A stretch of 43,647 bases of DNA, from contig NZ_JXDL01000001.1 in NCBI RefSeq assembly GCF_001590795.1, positions 1,249,290-1,292,936 on the forward strand, read 5' to 3'. The stretch comes from Bradyrhizobium sp. AT1 (GTDB lineage: Bacteria > Pseudomonadota > Alphaproteobacteria > Rhizobiales > Xanthobacteraceae). Position 1 is the stretch's first letter. Each line of letters begins with the position of its first letter. The translations under genes were made by a program, and so were the position numbers. The notes below the pieces were generated by a model. It had not been told where the DNA came from and did not search any database. It saw nothing but the letters and a program-made list of their open reading frames with translations. Below, piece after piece: positions 36,170 to 43,647 of the stretch.

Positions 36170-38920
36170 ATGAATATCGTCATTGTGGAGTCGCCGGCGA
36201 AAGCCAAGACGATCAACAAATATCTGGGCTCGTCCTACGAGGTCCTGGCTTCGTTCGGCCATGTTCGCGACCTCCCCGCGAAGAACGGCTCCGTCGATCC
36301 TGACGCCAATTTCAAGATGATCTGGGAGGTCGACCCCAAGGCGGCCGGCCGGCTCAACGACATCGCCAAGTCCCTGAAGAACGCCGACCGCCTGATTCTC
36401 GCCACCGACCCTGATCGCGAGGGCGAGGCCATCTCCTGGCACGTGCTGGAGGTTCTGAAAGAGAAGCGTGCGCTCAAGGACCACAAGATCGAGCGGGTGG
36501 TGTTCAACGCAATCACCAAGCAGGCGGTCTCGGACGCGATGAAGCACCCGCGCCAGATCGACGGCGCGCTGGTCGACGCCTATATGGCGCGCCGGGCGCT
36601 GGACTATCTGGTCGGCTTCACCCTCTCCCCCGTGCTGTGGCGCAAGCTGCCGGGCGCCCGCTCGGCCGGTCGCGTGCAGTCGGTGGCGCTGCGCCTGGTC
36701 TGCGACCGCGAGCTCGAAATCGAGAAGTTCGTCGCGCGTGAATATTGGTCGCTGATCGCGACCCTCTTGACCCCGCGCGGCGATGCGTTCGAGGCCCGCC
36801 TCGTCGGCGCCGACGGCAAGAAGATCCAGCGCCTCGACATCGGCACCGGCGCGGAAGCCGAGGACTTCAAGAAGGCGCTGGAGACGGCTGCCTACACGGT
36901 GACCGCCGTCGACGCCAAGCCGGCCCGGCGCAATCCGCAGGCGCCCTTCACCACCTCGACGCTGCAGCAGGAAGCCAGCCGCAAATACGGCTTTGCGCCG
37001 GCGCACACCATGCGCATCGCCCAGCGCCTCTATGAAGGCATCGACATCGGCGGCGAGACCACCGGACTCATTACTTATATGCGTACCGACGGCGTGCAGA
37101 TCGATCCGTCCGCGATCACCCAGGCGCGCAAGGTGATCGGCGAGGATTACGGCAACGCCTACGTGCCGGACGCCCCCCGCCAGTACCAGGCCAAGGCCAA
37201 GAACGCGCAGGAAGCGCACGAAGCGATCCGCCCGACCGACATGTCGCGCCGCCCCGACAGCATGAGTCGCAAGCTCGATGCCGACCAGGCGAGACTTTAT
37301 GAGCTGATCTGGAAGCGCACCATCGCGAGCCAGATGGAATCGGCCGAGCTCGAGCGCACCACCGTCGACATCACGGCGAAAGCAGGCTCGCGCACGCTGG
37401 AGCTGCGCGCCACCGGCCAGGTGGTCAAGTTCGACGGTTTCCTCGCGCTCTACCAGGAAGGCCGCGACGACGAGGAGGACGAAGACTCCCGCCGCCTGCC
37501 CGCGATGAGCCCGAACGACGCGCTGAAGCGGCAGAGCCTGTCCGTCACCCAGCATTTCACCGAGCCGCCGCCGCGCTTCTCGGAGGCCTCGCTGGTCAAG
37601 CGCATGGAAGAGCTCGGCATCGGCCGGCCCTCCACCTATGCCTCGATCCTCCAGGTGCTGAAGGACCGCGGCTACGTCAAGCTCGAGAAGAAGCGCCTGC
37701 ACGGCGAGGACAAGGGCCGCGTCGTGGTCGCGTTCCTCGAGAGCTTCTTTGCCCGCTATGTCGAATACGACTTCACGGCCAATCTTGAAGAGCAGCTCGA
37801 CCGCATCTCCAACAACGAGATTTCCTGGCAGCAGGTGCTGAAGGATTTCTGGACCGGCTTCATCGGCGCGGTCGACGACATCAAGGAGTTGCGCGTCGCC
37901 CAGGTGCTCGACGTGCTCGACGACATGCTTGGCCAGCACATTTATCCGCCGCGCGCGGACGGTGGCGACATCAGGCAGTGCCCGAATTGCGGCACCGGCC
38001 GGCTCAATCTCAAGGCCGGCAAGTTTGGCGCGTTCGTCGGCTGCTCGAACTATCCGGAGTGCCGCTACACCCGCCAGCTCGCCGCCGACAGCGAGCAGAC
38101 GGCCGACCGTTCGCTCGGCCAGGATCCTGAAACCGGCCGCGACGTCTGGGTCAAGGCCGGCCGGTTCGGCCCCTACATCCAGCTCGGCGAGCCCAAGGAT
38201 TATGAGGAAGGCGAGAAGCCGAAGCGCGCAGGCATCCCGAAGGGCACCTCGCCCGGTGACGTCGAGCTCGAGCTCGCGCTGAAGCTGTTGTCGCTGCCGC
38301 GCGAGATCGGCAAGCATCCGGAAACCGGCCAGCCCATCACCGCGGGCCTCGGCCGCTTCGGGCCGTTCGTGAAGCACGAGAAGACCTATGCCAGCCTGGA
38401 AGCCGGCGACGAAGTGTTCGACATCGGCCTCAACCGCGCGGTGACGCTGATCGCGGAGAAGGTCGCCAAGGGCCCGAGCCGCCGCTTCGGCGCCGATCCC
38501 GGCAAGGCGATCGGCGACCATCCCACCCTCGGCACCGTCACCGTGAAGAGCGGCCGTTACGGCGCCTATGTCACGGCCGGCGGCGTCAACGCGACGATCC
38601 CCGCCGAGTTCGAAAAGGACACCGTCACGCTGCCGCAGGCGATCGCGTTGATCGACGAGCGCGCGGCCAAGGGCGGCGGCAAGACCAAGGCCAAGAAGGC
38701 GGCGAAACCGGCCAAGGCTAAGAAGACTGCAGCGAAGGCTGCGGACGGCGAGGACACGCCGCCGAAGCCGAAGAAACCGGCCGCGAAGAAAGCCGCGTCC
38801 AAAACCAAATCCGAATCCACCAGCAAGGCGCGCGCCGCCGTGTCGTCGACCGCAAAGACGTCGCCGACCAAGTCCGCCGCCACCAAAGCTCCGGCCAAGA
38901 AGAGTGCCGGCAAGACCTAA
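36170..38920 (+). CDS. topA: DNA topoisomerase I (type IA)
   Basis: A 916-residue enzyme that relaxes negative supercoils by single-strand breakage. Domains: Toprim (1-130, with VIVESPAKAKTI and DPDREGEAI), the type IA core with catalytic Tyr303 in ITYMRTDGVQI, a four-cysteine zinc ribbon (CPNCG ... CSNYPEC) near 605-630, several topoisomerase C-terminal repeats (GRFGPYIQLG, GRFGPFVKH, GRYGAYV), and a basic Lys/Ala/Pro tail from about 835 to the end. ATG 36170 begins MNIVIVESPAKA; the longer frame upstream is not family-like. rnr follows 34 bases later on the same strand. Confidence 0.97.
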   Translation: MNIVIVESPAKAKTINKYLGSSYEVLASFGHVRDLPAKNGSVDPDANFKMIWEVDPKAAGRLNDIAKSLKNADRLILATDPDREGEAISWHVLEVLKEKRALKDHKIERVVFNAITKQAVSDAMKHPRQIDGALVDAYMARRALDYLVGFTLSPVLWRKLPGARSAGRVQSVALRLVCDRELEIEKFVAREYWSLIATLLTPRGDAFEARLVGADGKKIQRLDIGTGAEAEDFKKALETAAYTVTAVDAKPARRNPQAPFTTSTLQQEASRKYGFAPAHTMRIAQRLYEGIDIGGETTGLITYMRTDGVQIDPSAITQARKVIGEDYGNAYVPDAPRQYQAKAKNAQEAHEAIRPTDMSRRPDSMSRKLDADQARLYELIWKRTIASQMESAELERTTVDITAKAGSRTLELRATGQVVKFDGFLALYQEGRDDEEDEDSRRLPAMSPNDALKRQSLSVTQHFTEPPPRFSEASLVKRMEELGIGRPSTYASILQVLKDRGYVKLEKKRLHGEDKGRVVVAFLESFFARYVEYDFTANLEEQLDRISNNEISWQQVLKDFWTGFIGAVDDIKELRVAQVLDVLDDMLGQHIYPPRADGGDIRQCPNCGTGRLNLKAGKFGAFVGCSNYPECRYTRQLAADSEQTADRSLGQDPETGRDVWVKAGRFGPYIQLGEPKDYEEGEKPKRAGIPKGTSPGDVELELALKLLSLPREIGKHPETGQPITAGLGRFGPFVKHEKTYASLEAGDEVFDIGLNRAVTLIAEKVAKGPSRRFGADPGKAIGDHPTLGTVTVKSGRYGAYVTAGGVNATIPAEFEKDTVTLPQAIALIDERAAKGGGKTKAKKAAKPAKAKKTAAKAADGEDTPPKPKKPAAKKAASKTKSESTSKARAAVSSTAKTSPTKSAATKAPAKKSAGKT

Positions 38921-38954
38921 GTGGCAAGACTTGAGATCAAGAATTAGAGGTTAA

Positions 38955-41312
38955 GTGAAACGCAAGAATGACCATGGCTTTCCCGACAGGCAAGCCATCG
39001 TCGCCTTCATCAAGGCAAATCCAGGAAAGGTCGGGACCCGCGAAATTGCACGCGAGTTCGGCCTGAAGAACGCCGATCGCATCGAGCTCAAGCGCATGCT
39101 GCGCGAGCTCGCCGACGACGGCACCATCAAGAAAAAGCGCCACAAGGTGTCCGAGCCGGACACGCTGCCGCCGACGCTGGTCGCCGACATTACGGGGCGC
39201 GACTCCGACGGCGAATTGATCGCCTCTCCCACCGAATGGGACGAGGTCGAGAGCGGCGAGCCGCCCAAGATCCGCATCCTGATGCCGCGCCGGCCGAAGC
39301 CTGGCACCGTCGCCGGCGTCCGCGACCGCGTATTGTTGCGCGTCGAGCCGAGCAACGAGAGCGAAGGTCCGGCCTATCGCGGCCACGTCATCAAGGTCTT
39401 CGACAAGGCCAAGAGCCGTATCCTCGGCGTGTTCCGCGCACTGCCTGAAGGCGGCGGACGGCTCATCCCCGTCGACAAGAAGGCCGCCGACCGCGAGCTG
39501 AACATCGCCGCAGCCGATACCCACGGCGCGCAAGATGGCGACCTCGTCAGCGTCGACATCGTGCGCACCCGCAGCTTCGGCCTCGCTTCCGGCCGGGTCA
39601 AAGAAAAGCTCGGCTCGGTCAAGTCGGAGAAGGCGATCAGCCTGATCGCGATCTACGCCCACGACATCCCGCTACAATTCTCGCCGGCAGCCGAGCGCGA
39701 AGCGGATGCCGCGGAGCCCGCGAACCTGAAAGGCCGCGAAGACTGGCGCGACGTGCCGCTCGTCACGATCGATCCGCCGGATGCGAAGGATCACGACGAC
39801 GCGGTGCACGCGCAGCCCGACGACGATCCCAACAACAAAGGCGGCTTCATCGTCAACGTCGCGATCGCCGATGTCAGCTTCTACGTCCGGCCGGGCACCG
39901 CGCTCGACCGCGACGCGCTTGATCGCGGCAACTCGGTCTATTTCCCCGACCGCGTCGTGCCGATGCTGCCCGAGCGCATCTCCAACGATCTCTGCTCGCT
40001 GGTGCCCGGCGAGCCGCGCGGCGCGCTCGCGGTGCGCATGGTGCTCGGCCCCGACGGCCGCAAGCGCTCGCATAGTTTCCACCGGATCCTGATGCGCTCG
40101 GCGGCGAAGCTCAGCTACGCGCAGGCACAGGCCGCGATCGACGGACGGCCGGACGATACCACCGGCCCCCTGCTCGATCCGATCCTGAAACCCCTCTACG
40201 CGGCTTACGCCTGCGCCAAGCGCGCGCGCGACGAGCGCGATCCGCTCAATCTCGATCTGCCCGAGCGCAAGATCCTGCTGAAGAGCGACGGCACCGTCGA
40301 CCGCGTCGTGGTGCCGGAGCGTCTCGACGCGCACAAGCTGATCGAGGAGTTCATGATCCTCGCCAACGTCGCCGCGGCCGAGATGCTGGAGAAGAAATCG
40401 CTCCCGCTGATCTACCGCGTGCACGACGAGCCGACCTTGGAGAAGGTCCACGCGCTCGCGGAATTTCTGGCGACGCTCGACGTTCCCTTCGCCAAATCAG
40501 GCGCGCTGCGTCCCACCACCTTCAACCGCGTGCTCGCCCAGCTCGAAGGTCACGACTACTATCCGCTGGTCAGCGAAGTCGTGCTGCGCGCCCAGGCGCA
40601 GGCCGAATATTCTTCCGAGAATTACGGCCATTTCGGCCTGAACCTGCGCCGCTACGCGCATTTCACCTCGCCGATCCGCCGTTATGCCGACCTTGTCGTG
40701 CACCGCGCTCTGGTCCGCGCCCTCGGCCTAGGCGAAGGCGCCCTGCCCGACAGCGAGACGCCGGAAAGCCTTGGCGAAGTCGCCGCCCACATCTCGGTGA
40801 CCGAGCGGCGCGCGATGAAGGCGGAGCGCGAGACCGTGGACCGCCTGATCGCGCACCACCTCGCCGATCGCATCGGCGCAAGTTTTCAGGGCCGCGTCTC
40901 CGGCGTCACCCGCGCCGGACTCTTCGTCAAGCTGGCTGAAACCGGCGCCGACGGATTGATCCCGATCCGATCCCTCGGCACGGAATATTTCAACTATGAC
41001 GAGGGCCGCCATGCGTTGGTGGGCACGCGCAGCGGCACCATGTATCAGCTGGGTGACATCGTCGATGTCCGCCTGATCGAAGCCGCCCCCATCGCGGGTG
41101 CGCTGCGCTTCGAGCTGCTGTCGTCCTCCAGCGAGACGAACCCGCGCGAGCGCAGGCGCCCTGGTCCACAACGCCGCCCCTCGTTCAAGGCCCATCCCGG
41201 ACGCAGCCCGGATAAAAAACGCAAGCCAGCGAAGCCAAAATCCGGCAAGGGCAACAAGAACAAGGGAAAACCCAAGGGAAAAGCCAAGGGCAAAAAGGGC
41301 AAAGCATGGTGA
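38955..41312 (+). CDS. rnr: Ribonuclease R
   Basis: A 785-residue processive 3'-5' exoribonuclease that degrades structured RNA. Domains: an N-terminal helix-turn-helix (TREIAREFGLKNADRIELKRMLRELADDG) about 20-60, cold-shock folds to about 230, the RNB catalytic domain from about 265 (DPPDAKDHDDAVHA carries the metal-binding aspartates), an S1 domain about 635-720 (GRVSGVTRAGLFVKLAETGADGLI), and a Lys-rich tail from about 730. The start is GTG with GAGG six bases upstream. It overlaps the DUF983 gene by 7 bases at the stop and is probably cotranscribed with topA. Confidence 0.96.
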   Translation: MKRKNDHGFPDRQAIVAFIKANPGKVGTREIAREFGLKNADRIELKRMLRELADDGTIKKKRHKVSEPDTLPPTLVADITGRDSDGELIASPTEWDEVESGEPPKIRILMPRRPKPGTVAGVRDRVLLRVEPSNESEGPAYRGHVIKVFDKAKSRILGVFRALPEGGGRLIPVDKKAADRELNIAAADTHGAQDGDLVSVDIVRTRSFGLASGRVKEKLGSVKSEKAISLIAIYAHDIPLQFSPAAEREADAAEPANLKGREDWRDVPLVTIDPPDAKDHDDAVHAQPDDDPNNKGGFIVNVAIADVSFYVRPGTALDRDALDRGNSVYFPDRVVPMLPERISNDLCSLVPGEPRGALAVRMVLGPDGRKRSHSFHRILMRSAAKLSYAQAQAAIDGRPDDTTGPLLDPILKPLYAAYACAKRARDERDPLNLDLPERKILLKSDGTVDRVVVPERLDAHKLIEEFMILANVAAAEMLEKKSLPLIYRVHDEPTLEKVHALAEFLATLDVPFAKSGALRPTTFNRVLAQLEGHDYYPLVSEVVLRAQAQAEYSSENYGHFGLNLRRYAHFTSPIRRYADLVVHRALVRALGLGEGALPDSETPESLGEVAAHISVTERRAMKAERETVDRLIAHHLADRIGASFQGRVSGVTRAGLFVKLAETGADGLIPIRSLGTEYFNYDEGRHALVGTRSGTMYQLGDIVDVRLIEAAPIAGALRFELLSSSSETNPRERRRPGPQRRPSFKAHPGRSPDKKRKPAKPKSGKGNKNKGKPKGKAKGKKGKAW

Positions 41313-41746
41313 CGATGAGCACGGCCCCAAAAATCTGGACGCGCGAGACGGGCCTCGTGGAGAAGCGCGATCTCTGGACGGCGATGAAGCGCGGCTTCCG
41401 CGGTCGCTGCCCGCGCTGCGGCGAGGGCAAGCTGTTCCGTGCCTTCCTGAAGACAGCGGACAATTGCTCGAGTTGCGGCCTCGATTTCACGCCGCACCGC
41501 GCCGACGACCTGCCCGCCTATCTCGTCATCGTCATCGTCGGCCACATCGTGGTGCCGGCCGTTTTGTGGATCGAGACCAATTACACCACGCCGGTCTGGA
41601 TCAGCTTCGCGGCCTATCTGCCCTTCACCTTCGTCGCCTCGCTCGCGCTGCTGCAGCCCGTCAAGGGAGCTGTGGTCGGCCTGCAATGGGCTCTGCGCAT
41701 GCACGGGTTTGACGAGAACCCTCCGGATGGTATTCCGCCTGTGTAA
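41306..41746 (+). CDS. DUF983 family membrane protein
   Basis: A 146-residue protein with an N-terminal zinc-ribbon-like part: GFRGRCPRCGEGKLFRAFLKTADNCSSCGLDF gives two CxxC pairs, the hallmark of DUF983. Two hydrophobic helices follow (about 70-90 and 98-120), so it is an inner-membrane protein with a cytoplasmic zinc head. The ATG at 41306 overlaps the rnr stop by 7 bases; ATG 41315 is an alternative. The topA-rnr-DUF983-NUDIX order is common in alphaproteobacteria, as far as I recall. Function unknown. Confidence 0.92.
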   Translation: MVTMSTAPKIWTRETGLVEKRDLWTAMKRGFRGRCPRCGEGKLFRAFLKTADNCSSCGLDFTPHRADDLPAYLVIVIVGHIVVPAVLWIETNYTTPVWISFAAYLPFTFVASLALLQPVKGAVVGLQWALRMHGFDENPPDGIPPV

Positions 41747-41778
41747 GCAAATGATCAAAATGCGTTCTGGGTGAGGAC

Positions 41779-42528
41779 ATGACGGACACGTCGCAGGCGG
41801 CCGAAAAGGCAAAAATTCACGAGGGCAAGGAAGCCGACCATCATCCCTATTTCCGCCCGAAGGATGCGGCGACACTGATCCTGGTCGATCGCAGCAGCGC
41901 GATCCCGAAGGTCCTGGTCGGCAAGCGCCACGACAAGGTGGTGTTCATGCCCGGCAAGTTCGTCTTCCCCGGCGGCCGTGTCGACAAGGACGATTATCGC
42001 GTGCCTGTCGCGGCGCCCGTCACCGCGGAGCTCGAGGCCAATCTCGCCAAGGGCAGCCCGAAGACCCCGGCCTCGCGCGCGAAGTCGCTCGCCATCGCTG
42101 CGATCCGCGAAGCCTGTGAGGAGACCGGTCTCTGTCTCGGCCGCAAGGCTGAGATGAAGGCGAAGCTCGAAGGTCCGTGGAAGCCGTTCGCCGATGCGGG
42201 CCTCTTGCCCGATCCCTCCAGCCTGTTCCTGATCGCGCGCGCGATCACCCCGCCCGGCCGCGTCAAGCGCTTCGACACCCGCTTCTTCACCGCCGATGCC
42301 TCCGCGATCACCCACCGCGTCGACGGCGTCATCCATGCCGATGCGGAGCTGGTCGAGCTGGTCTGGGTCGAGCTCGGCTCGAAGCCGCTGGCCGATCTGC
42401 ATCCGATGACGCGCAACGTGCTCAACGAGCTCCACACCCGCCTTGCCACCGGCCCGCTCCGCCACGACGCGCCGGTGCCGTTCTTCCATTTCTACGGCGG
42501 CAAGATGCAGAAGGATGTTTTAGGCTAG
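41779..42528 (+). CDS. NUDIX hydrolase
   Basis: A 249-residue NUDIX-family pyrophosphohydrolase. The Nudix box is split by an insertion: FPGGRVDKDDYRVP (residues about 64-77) is separated from AIREACEETGLCLG (REx2EExG) near 111-124 by about 35 residues, so it departs from the standard GX5EX7REUXEEXGU spacing. This layout occurs in a subgroup of larger bacterial Nudix proteins. The likely substrate is a nucleotide or CoA derivative, not determined. It begins 32 bases after DUF983 and seems to close the topA operon. Confidence 0.9.
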   Translation: MTDTSQAAEKAKIHEGKEADHHPYFRPKDAATLILVDRSSAIPKVLVGKRHDKVVFMPGKFVFPGGRVDKDDYRVPVAAPVTAELEANLAKGSPKTPASRAKSLAIAAIREACEETGLCLGRKAEMKAKLEGPWKPFADAGLLPDPSSLFLIARAITPPGRVKRFDTRFFTADASAITHRVDGVIHADAELVELVWVELGSKPLADLHPMTRNVLNELHTRLATGPLRHDAPVPFFHFYGGKMQKDVLG

Positions 42529-42536
42529 GTATCCCT

Positions 42537-42640
42537 GTCATTCCGGGGCGCGCCACTTGGCGCGAGCCCGGAATCCATTGGGCGACATGGACCGCTGAGA
42601 AATGGATTCCGGGTTCGCGCTACGCGCGCCCCGGAATGAC
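42537..42640. repeat. 104-base palindromic intergenic repeat
   Basis: The outer arms GTCATTCCGGGGCGCGC (42537-42553) and GCGCGCCCCGGAATGAC (42624-42640) match perfectly over 17 bases. The inner arms CCCGGAATCCATT (42567-42579) and AATGGATTCCGGG (42601-42613) match over 13 bases. The central loop is about 21 bases. This is the outline of a repeat family common in Bradyrhizobium and Rhodopseudomonas intergenic DNA. It follows the NUDIX stop by 8 bases and may act as a terminator. Confidence 0.85.
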
Positions 42641-42749
42641 GTGCTGAAAGAGCTTCGAAAAACGAAAAATTCTTCCCGCCTCCCCCAATGGCGGAGCTTC
42701 CCAGCGTGCCTATGTCTTCCCGAGCGTCACCAAGAACGGACACCGGGCG

Positions 42750-43647
42750 ATGGCACAACGGCAACTCAAGCTTGGCGCGTTCATGCGCCCGATCAGCATC
42801 CACACCGGCGCCTGGCGCTATCCCGGGGCCTGGCCCGACGCCAATTTCAACTTCGCGCACATCAAGCAGCTGATCCGGAAGCTCGAGGCCGGCAAGTTCG
42901 ACGCCTTCTTCATGGCCGATCATCTCGCCGTGCTGAACATGCCGATCAATGCGCTGAAGCGCAGCCACACCGTGACCTCGTTCGAGCCGTTCACGCTGCT
43001 GTCGGCGCTCTCAGCCGTTACCGAGCGGATCGGCCTGATCGCCACAGGCTCGACCACGTTCGACGAGCCCTATCACGTCGCGCGCCGCTTCGCTTCGCTC
43101 GACCATCTCAGCGGCGGCCGCGCCGGCTGGAATATCGTCACCACCTCGAACCCGGATGCGGCGCTGAATTTCGGCCTCGACGACCACATGGAGCACGCCG
43201 AGCGCTACAAGCGCGCCCGCGAGTTCTACGACGTCGTCACGGGGCTCTGGGATTCCTTCGCCGACGACGCCTTCATACGCGACGTCGAGAGCGGCCTGTT
43301 CTTCGATCCCGCGAAGATGCACACGCTCGACCACAACGGCAAATATCTGAAGGTGCGCGGCCCGCTCAACATCGCCCGTCCCGTGCAGGGCTGGCCCGTC
43401 ATCGTGCAGGCCGGCGCCTCGGAAGACGGCAAGCAACTCGCGGCCGAAACGGCGGAAGCCGTCTTCACCGGCGGCGGCAGCCTCGCCGACGGCCAAAAGC
43501 TCTATGCTGACATCAAGGGCCGCATGGAGAAGATCGGCCGCGATCCCGAGCATCTCAAGATCCTCCCCGGTGCCTTCGTCGTGGTCGGCGACAGCGTCGA
43601 CGAGGCCAAGGAGAAGCGCGCGCTGCTCGACAGCCGCGTGCATTACG
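42750..43647 (+). CDS. LLM-class flavin-dependent monooxygenase (3' end outside window)
   Basis: The first 299 residues of an FMN-dependent bacterial-luciferase-like monooxygenase of the nitrilotriacetate/dibenzothiophene-sulfone monooxygenase group, which uses FMNH2 from a separate reductase. Seen: LKLGAFMRPISIHTGAWR at the N-terminus, FDAFFMADHLAVL near 48, ERIGLIATGSTTFDEPYHVARRFASLDHLSGGRAGWNIVTT (90-130) and PVIVQAGASEDGKQLAAETAEAVFTGG (about 215-245), the family FMN-contact segments. The ATG at 42750 starts the family-like sequence; the ribosome site is weak. The substrate may be an organosulfur compound or chelator. Confidence 0.92.
   Translation, partial: MAQRQLKLGAFMRPISIHTGAWRYPGAWPDANFNFAHIKQLIRKLEAGKFDAFFMADHLAVLNMPINALKRSHTVTSFEPFTLLSALSAVTERIGLIATGSTTFDEPYHVARRFASLDHLSGGRAGWNIVTTSNPDAALNFGLDDHMEHAERYKRAREFYDVVTGLWDSFADDAFIRDVESGLFFDPAKMHTLDHNGKYLKVRGPLNIARPVQGWPVIVQAGASEDGKQLAAETAEAVFTGGGSLADGQKLYADIKGRMEKIGRDPEHLKILPGAFVVVGDSVDEAKEKRALLDSRVHY

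Noticed and set aside
36086..38521. 811-residue open frame opposite topA
   Set aside because: Shadow frame caused by high GC; topA on the plus strand is unmistakable.

Overview
The window is high-GC, densely coding chromosomal DNA of an alphaproteobacterium, most likely Bradyrhizobium or a close relative in the Nitrobacteraceae. The indications are the large porin of the type common in that genus, the gatCAB layout, a pyrB-pyrC(inactive)-plsY-dprA-topA-rnr backbone, several small proteins of rhizobial appearance, and GTCATTCCGGGG-type palindromic intergenic repeats. The genus is inferred from general resemblance; no search was run.

Layout. 1-3.9 kb: the end of a soluble lytic transglycosylase gene, a small secreted four-cysteine protein, and a major porin with a strong terminator. 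3.9-7.6 kb: a visibly less GC-rich stretch with one very large gene, a TPR protein fused to an O-GlcNAc-transferase-like (SPINDLY) domain, ending near a tRNA-Ser(GCU). 7.8-10 kb: a gene-poor stretch with two small conserved-looking genes, a palindromic repeat and a 30-residue lysine-rich peptide gene. 10-13.8 kb: a gatC-x-gatA-y-gatB operon for Glu/Asp-tRNA amidotransferase, with two uncharacterised small genes joined by 4-base overlaps. 13.8-17 kb: two nitronate-monooxygenase-like flavoproteins divergent from a LysR regulator. 17-22.2 kb: an exported cyclase-family hydrolase, a small membrane protein, ruvX, an AEC transporter, a CPBP protease and an AidB-like acyl-CoA dehydrogenase. 22.2-26.1 kb: a VanX-like D,D-dipeptidase, pyrB, a dihydroorotase homologue that has lost metal ligands, and plsY. 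26.1-30.6 kb: a patatin-like phospholipase behind a structured leader, a cupin protein, an AraC regulator, an amidase and a small partner gene. 30.6-36 kb: dprA, two regulator/enzyme pairs controlled by HxlR proteins (azoreductase and short-chain dehydrogenase), and several small genes. 36.1-43.6 kb: topA, rnr, a DUF983 membrane protein, a NUDIX hydrolase, a palindromic repeat, and the start of a flavin-dependent monooxygenase cut by the window end.

The housekeeping genes (gatCAB, ruvX, pyrB/pyrC, plsY, dprA, topA, rnr) form a backbone into which short metabolic and stress modules are placed. Three regulators are divergent from their probable targets (LysR/nitronate monooxygenases, HxlR/azoR, HxlR/SDR), and dyad symmetries lie in those intergenic gaps. 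I found no phage, insertion sequence, CRISPR array or classical defence system. The most interesting signals are the inactive dihydroorotase next to pyrB, the 15-base tandem repeat between it and plsY, the small genes inside the gatCAB operon, the homogenised TPR array, and the paired HxlR operators.
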